Below, in pieces: positions 60,345 through 64,000 of a DNA stretch of 64,000 nucleotides. Source of the stretch: CALDUY01 sp046350255 (GTDB lineage: Bacteria; Planctomycetota; Planctomycetia; Gemmatales; Gemmataceae); the NCBI GenBank assembly GCA_046350255.1, contig JAXMAV010000017.1:124001-188000 (forward strand). The letters run 5' to 3'. Every line of letters begins with the position of its first letter. Within the stretch, counting starts at the first letter, position 1. A program made the translations under genes and the position numbers. Under the pieces are notes generated by a model. The model was given only the letters and a program-made list of their open reading frames with translations, did not search any database and had not been told where the DNA came from.

Positions 60345-62267
60345 ATGGCGACGGCATGCACCGCGGACCAGCGCGGACTGCGGAAGGGGTGGCGTGTTCG
60401 TGGCCTGGCCCGCTTGCTGCTGGGGGGCGGCCTTCTGCTGGGTGGGACCTGGGCTTCGGCCCTGGCGGCGCCTCCGGTCGGCAAGATGCTGGAATATCAA
60501 CCGCGGCACGAGTCCGCGATTACCACGCCCAGTCAGGCCGACCAGGCCGCCTGCCAGGTGGACCTGATCAAGGGCAAGGTGGGCTCCGGCTGGGTGCTCA
60601 AGGATGGCCAGGGCAAGCTGCTGCGTCGCTTCTACTCGAGCGACGGGCGGAACGTCGACACGTATTCCTATTATCGCGACGGAGTCGAGGTCTATCGCGA
60701 GATCGTCACCGCGGGGTCGCGGGCGCCCGATCAGTTCCGCTGGCTGAACGCCGGCGGGAGCAAATGGGGCGTGGACGAGGACAAAAACGGGACGATCGAC
60801 TCGTGGAAGATCATCTCTGCCGAGGAGGTCAGCCAGGAGGTGCTGCGCGCCCTGGCAACCCGGAACGTGGCCCGGCTGGAGGCGTGCCTCATCTCGGATG
60901 AGGAGATCCGGTTGCTGGGGTTGCCGACCGACATGGTCGAGGACATCCAGGCACGGCGCAAGGGGGTCAAGGCCAAGTTCGAGGCCACCATCGCCAAGCT
61001 GCCGAAGCTAACGGAGAAGGCCAACTGGCTGCATCTGGAGACTGCGCCGCCAGAGTGCCTGCCGGCCGACCAAACCGGCGCGCGGGCCGACATCCTGCGG
61101 CATCGGCGTGGCACGGTGCTGTTTGAATCGGGCGGCAGCAGCGAGTGGTTCCAGCTGGGGCCCATGATCCAGGTCGGGGCGTCCTGGCGTCTGCTGGACG
61201 CGCCAACCCCTGGCACGGGACCTGCCAGCGAAGAGAAGCCCGGGACCATGGGGCTGGATGATCCGAAGCTGCAAAAGCTGGTCGAGGAGCTGACCGCGCT
61301 GGACAAGGCCAACGTGGGCAGCAACGGGGCCACGGCGGTCAAGCACCACCTGGGCCGGGCCGACATCCTCGAAAAGATCATCGCGGTGGTGAAGCCAGCC
61401 GATCGCGACCCCTGGATTCGTCAGGTGGCGGATAGCCTGTCCAGCGCGGTGCAGGCCTCGCCAGCGAGCGACACCACGGCGGCCACGCGCCTGGCCACCC
61501 TGGAGAAGCAACTGGTCCAGGCGATGGAGGGAAGCAACCTGGCGGCCTACGTCAGCTTCCGCCGGATGCAGGCCGAGTACTCGGCAAAGCTGTCCAGCAA
61601 TCCGAAGGACTTCAACGAGGTCCAGAAGGAGTGGCTGGGCAAGCTGACGGAGTACGTCAAGGCCTACCCCAAGGCGGACGACACGGCCGACGCCATGCTA
61701 CAGCTGGGCATGGTGTGTGAATTCCTGGGCAAGGAGGTGGAGGCAAAGAACTGGTACGGCGGGCTGGCCCGGGCGTTCCCGGACAAGCCGCAGGCGGCCA
61801 AGGGTGCGGGTGCGGCTCGCCGCCTGGACCTGGAAGGGCAGGCGATGGCGCTGGCTGGTCCGGTCCTGGGTAGCGGAACCGACTTCGACATCAGCCAGCT
61901 TCGCGGCAAGGTCGTGATCGTCTACTACTGGGCGAGCTGGAACGGCCAGGCAGCCAGCGACCTGACCAAGATCAAGGCAGTCATCGAGGCCAACAAGGAG
62001 GCGGTCGAAGTGGTGACCGTCAACCTCGATGGCACCGCCGAGGAAGCCCGGGCCTTTCTGACGAAGAACCCGGCCCCGGGCACGCACCTCTTCCAGACCG
62101 GCGCGCTGGAGAGCAAGCTGGCGACGCAGTACGGTATCATGGTGCTGCCGAGCCTGTTCCTGGTGGGCAAGGACGGCAAGTGCATCAGCAAGTCAATCCA
62201 GGTCTCTGGCCTGGAAGACGAGGTGAAAAAGGCCATCGCCCCCGAGAAGGCCGCCGACAAGAAGTAA
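60345..62267 (+). CDS. Exported protein with C-terminal cysteine-less thioredoxin fold
   Basis: This protein has 640 residues from ATG at 60345 (AAGGAG nine bases upstream). The signal segment is LLLGGGLLLGGTWASALAAP. The N-terminal 250 residues form an unrecognised domain (YSSDGRNVDTYSYYRDGVEV, WGVDEDKNGTIDSWKI). A helical, TPR-like middle follows (SFRRMQAEYSAKLSSNPKD, TADAMLQLGMVCEFLGKE). The C-terminal 130 residues match TlpA-type thioredoxin folds (LRGKVVIVYYWASWNGQAAS, then MVLPSLFLVGKDG). The active-site W-C-x-x-C is replaced by W-N-G-Q-A, so it cannot do disulfide exchange there. A binding or scaffold role is likely. The cis-Pro region VLPSLFLV is kept. Confidence 0.82.
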   Translation: MATACTADQRGLRKGWRVRGLARLLLGGGLLLGGTWASALAAPPVGKMLEYQPRHESAITTPSQADQAACQVDLIKGKVGSGWVLKDGQGKLLRRFYSSDGRNVDTYSYYRDGVEVYREIVTAGSRAPDQFRWLNAGGSKWGVDEDKNGTIDSWKIISAEEVSQEVLRALATRNVARLEACLISDEEIRLLGLPTDMVEDIQARRKGVKAKFEATIAKLPKLTEKANWLHLETAPPECLPADQTGARADILRHRRGTVLFESGGSSEWFQLGPMIQVGASWRLLDAPTPGTGPASEEKPGTMGLDDPKLQKLVEELTALDKANVGSNGATAVKHHLGRADILEKIIAVVKPADRDPWIRQVADSLSSAVQASPASDTTAATRLATLEKQLVQAMEGSNLAAYVSFRRMQAEYSAKLSSNPKDFNEVQKEWLGKLTEYVKAYPKADDTADAMLQLGMVCEFLGKEVEAKNWYGGLARAFPDKPQAAKGAGAARRLDLEGQAMALAGPVLGSGTDFDISQLRGKVVIVYYWASWNGQAASDLTKIKAVIEANKEAVEVVTVNLDGTAEEARAFLTKNPAPGTHLFQTGALESKLATQYGIMVLPSLFLVGKDGKCISKSIQVSGLEDEVKKAIAPEKAADKK

Positions 62268-62576
62268 CCTTCCGGCAACGGAGGGATCGGGTAGAAGCCG
62301 CGGGCGCAAGGCGTTCCGCGGCTTCACCTTTTTGGTTCGCGCCCTGCTTCACCTCCCTGCAGCGCGAAAAAGAACACTGCCTGCCACGTCTCCTATTTGC
62401 AGGACAATCACGACAACTGTTTTGAACCTCGCGGGCAGAATCTCTGTCACACTCCTGCCCCCGGTCGCGTAGTTTCTCGTGGAGTATCCTCCGGCGAACG
62501 AATCTCAAGGAGACCACCAGGATCGGGTCTCCTCCTGCGGCGCATCCTGCCACATCCCCCTGGAGAACCACCCCGT
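62268..62576. other. Intergenic region before the sigma factor gene
   Basis: It holds a terminator (62294-62333) and an element CGACAACTGTTTTGAAC (62411-62427) that recurs upstream of the small genes at 63398. No gene is supported. Confidence 0.5.
62294..62333 (+). terminator. Terminator of the thioredoxin-fold gene
   Basis: 10-bp stem GAAGCCGCGG / CCGCGGCTTC with a 12-nt loop, then a T-run at 62329-62333. Confidence 0.88.
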
Positions 62577-63176
62577 ATGGCACAACTCGCCGAGTTTCCC
62601 TCCTTCCTGGCCCAGATCGAACCGGCCACCCACGCCGTTTTCCAGCATCTCGTGCGGCTCTACCACGACGAACAACTGGCCGAGGAGATCAGCCACGACT
62701 CGGTGAGTCATGCCTTTGAAAAGGTGCTGCAGGATCCCAACTTCTTCGCCACCCGGGACCTGCTGGGGTACATCCGGCAGCACGCCAGGTGGCGGGCCAT
62801 CGACCGGCTGCGGATGCGTGGCCGGATGGTGCCGCTGCAGGAGCTGCACGATGGCGAGGAGGAGTTTCGGGCTCCGAGCTATCAGACGGTGGACTTCGCC
62901 CGGCAGCAGGAGGGTGAGGAACGACGCCAGCGGGTGTGGAGTTCGCTGGCGCTGCTGGAGCCGGAGGACCGGTTCATTCTCGAGAGCTACTACTACGACC
63001 GACTGACCGACCAGGAGATCGGGGCGCAGCTGTACGGAAAAGAGGGCACCAGCGAGAGCCGGGGCCTGAAGGTCTGGCGGCGACGGAAGAGAGCGTATGA
63101 GCGACTGGCGGGGCTACTAGAGGACAGAGTCACCTCGTCGGTCGATCCGGAATCCATTGCCAGCCTTGCACTTTAG
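62577..63176 (+). CDS. ECF-type RNA polymerase sigma factor
   Basis: This protein has 199 residues from ATG at 62577 (TGGAGAA upstream, rather distant). A region 2-like part is present (HDSVSHAFEKVLQDPNFFAT, LLGYIRQHARWRAIDRLRMR). A region 4-like part follows (LEPEDRFILESYYYDRLTDQ, EIGAQLYGKEG, then KVWRRRKRAYERLAGLL). It has no anti-sigma partner gene next to it, as is common for planctomycete ECF groups. The shared element CGACAACT-(GT)-TTTGAAC upstream of this gene and of the next small genes suggests self- and target-regulation, which is inference. Confidence 0.85.
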   Translation: MAQLAEFPSFLAQIEPATHAVFQHLVRLYHDEQLAEEISHDSVSHAFEKVLQDPNFFATRDLLGYIRQHARWRAIDRLRMRGRMVPLQELHDGEEEFRAPSYQTVDFARQQEGEERRQRVWSSLALLEPEDRFILESYYYDRLTDQEIGAQLYGKEGTSESRGLKVWRRRKRAYERLAGLLEDRVTSSVDPESIASLAL

Positions 63177-63397
63177 GCAAGTGTCGCTCAACCGGACAAG
63201 CTGGATGCGCCCCGGCGTTTCGCTCCGAATGCTCCGACGAGGCCTAACGAAATCCTCACGAAAGAGCAGTGAAAAGCTGGACAGGTAATGCGAGGATGTT
63301 AGAGTGACAGGGGCTTGCTCGACGCGGTTAGGCGGACGTTCCAGCGACAACTTTTGAACACCTTTTCCTGGTCCGGCATCGCATCGAAGAGGATGCG
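63177..63397. other. Intergenic region with second copy of the upstream element
   Basis: No gene is seen before 63398. CGACAACTTTTGAAC lies at 63345-63359, two bases shorter than the copy ahead of the sigma gene. Confidence 0.45.
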
Positions 63398-63517
63398 GTG
63401 GACGTGGACTTACCGGGTAAGGTGCGCGCATGGCTCCTGGGGATGGTTTCAGGAGCAGTCGATGGTAAGGCATCCGCCTCGATATTCCCCTGGGAGCAGA
63501 AGGAGGACGAGGCATGA
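63398..63517 (+). CDS. Possible 39-residue small protein, unknown function
   Basis: GTG at 63398 has AGAGGA a few bases upstream. The frame encodes VDVDLPGKVRAWLLGMVSGA, then an acidic tail ending EQKEDEA, and stops with TGA that overlaps the next ATG (ATGA). Codon use and the overlap look like a real coupled gene. The open frame extends back to 63332 without a better start, so it may also be the remnant of a longer gene. It shares PGKV with the next protein. Confidence 0.4.
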   Translation: MDVDLPGKVRAWLLGMVSGAVDGKASASIFPWEQKEDEA

Positions 63518-63741
63518 GCGACGATGAAGCCCTGGACCAGCTGGCGCTGGAATGTCCCCGGAAGATCATGGGCTGGCTGCACGCCAAGGGGCAGTACCTG
63601 CACTGCACCAGCGCTCGCTTCCCGGGTAAGGTGCTGTGCTTCCACAAGGATAGCGAGCTGCCGGTCGATTGCATTCCGACTCCGGCCCAGGCTCACTTCT
63701 GCGAAGGAAGTTCGACCGATCCTCAGTGCGCCACCGGCTGA
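63514..63741 (+). CDS. Small cysteine-containing protein, unknown function
   Basis: This 75-residue protein starts at ATG 63514 with AAGGAGG upstream and overlaps the previous stop. It has six cysteines, two in a C-x8-C-x4-H-like stretch around LHCTSARFPGKVLCFHKD and the rest near the C-terminus. It has no signal peptide and no transmembrane helix. The Cys/His content could bind a metal, but the pattern is not a known zinc finger. A strong terminator follows 20 bases after the stop, supporting a real transcript. Confidence 0.6.
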   Translation: MSDDEALDQLALECPRKIMGWLHAKGQYLHCTSARFPGKVLCFHKDSELPVDCIPTPAQAHFCEGSSTDPQCATG

Positions 63742-63761
63742 GGTTAGTTGCTGATCACTCT

Positions 63762-63796
63762 CCAGGCGGCGAGCTACCTTGTGGCTCGCCGCCTGG
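63762..63796 (+). terminator. Terminator after the small genes
   Basis: Perfect 13-bp stem CCAGGCGGCGAGC / GCTCGCCGCCTGG with a 9-nt loop, followed by TGCATTTCT. Confidence 0.85.
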
Positions 63797-63888
63797 TGCA
63801 TTTCTGGATGGTTGCAGCCGGCCAGCCGGACGGATAAGCTTGAACCATCCACCATGCCTCGCCCAGGGCCTCTTCCGGACTCGCCAAC

Positions 63889-64000
63889 ATGCATCCCCTC
63901 GGCTTTGCGCTCTCGCCGGCTCTCGCTGTGCTTCTATCCGGCAGCCTGCTCGCTGCCGAGCCAGTGCCGACCCGGGTGGAGTTCAACCGGGACATCCGGC
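63889..64000 (+). CDS. Start of a planctomycete cytochrome-type gene, 3' truncated
   Basis: From ATG at 63889, 37 codons are visible before the window ends. They encode a signal peptide (FALSPALAVLLSGSLLAAEP) and then RVEFNRDIR, which matches the sequence just before the first haem motif in the protein at 52814 (PLEFNRDIRPIL). The gene is therefore very probably another planctomycete cytochrome/DUF1549 protein. The ribosome site is weak. Identity rests on nine mature residues and context. Confidence 0.7.
   Translation, partial: MHPLGFALSPALAVLLSGSLLAAEPVPTRVEFNRDIR

Overview
The window looks like a chromosome segment from a planctomycete, most likely of the Gemmata-type lineage. The evidence is high G+C coding DNA, three loci of DUF1549/DUF1553 'planctomycete cytochrome' proteins paired with DUF1501 proteins, a BBP7-type outer-membrane barrel, pre-peptidase C-terminal (PPC) domain proteins, and several proteins that begin with an LE-x-LE-[DE]-R motif. 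The taxon is an inference; no rRNA or tRNA gene was seen. Both window edges cut a gene of the planctomycete-cytochrome type.

Region 1 (1-8.6 kb): a 5'-truncated DUF1549/DUF1553 gene and a PPC-domain gene run rightward into a convergent DUF1501 gene. Next, leftward, come a stand-alone receiver protein, a MamK-like actin homologue and a membrane/coiled-coil protein that probably shares an operon with the actin.

Region 2 (9.1-21.4 kb): a Tad/Flp pilus locus. Two small Flp-like pilins, prepilin peptidase (TadV/CpaA), TadE, CpaB, a TadG-like protein, the CpaF/TadA ATPase, TadB and TadC run rightward. Secretin (CpaC/RcpA), a secreted protein with a Gly-Met-Gly-Gly-Phe tail and a TPR lipoprotein (TadD-like) run leftward towards them. 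No TadZ/CpaE gene is present in the locus.

Region 3 (21.7-33.9 kb): a family-4 glycosyltransferase, a small secreted protein, and then a tandem array of seven paralogous proteins of about 355-385 residues. Each has an N-terminal LE-[RNS]-LE-[DE]-R motif, beta-solenoid-like repeats rich in Gly, Asn and Thr, and a short conserved aromatic C-terminus. The spacers hold duplicated terminator hairpins, duplicated leaders and a striking degenerate 9-nt periodicity. This array and its spacers are the strongest candidate for something undescribed.

Region 4 (33.9-50.3 kb): a HEAT-repeat protein, a YedK/HMCES-type protein, a Tat-exported DUF362 protein, a 1720-residue secretin with six copies of an N-terminal W-x-D-x-P repeat unit, a five-repeat secreted protein, a second DUF1549/DUF1501 pair, a BBP7 barrel, a PPC protein and a DUF2071 protein.

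Region 5 (50.4-64 kb): a leftward DUF1549, DUF1501 and PfkB-kinase operon; a zinc-ribbon coiled-coil protein; the dnaG-rpoD operon with a clear sigma-70 promoter; a protein with a cysteine-less thioredoxin fold; an ECF-type sigma factor; two overlapping tiny genes; and the start of a fourth planctomycete-cytochrome gene. Overall the window combines core replication/transcription genes with a large cell-surface inventory: pili, two secretins, solenoid proteins and extracytoplasmic haem proteins.
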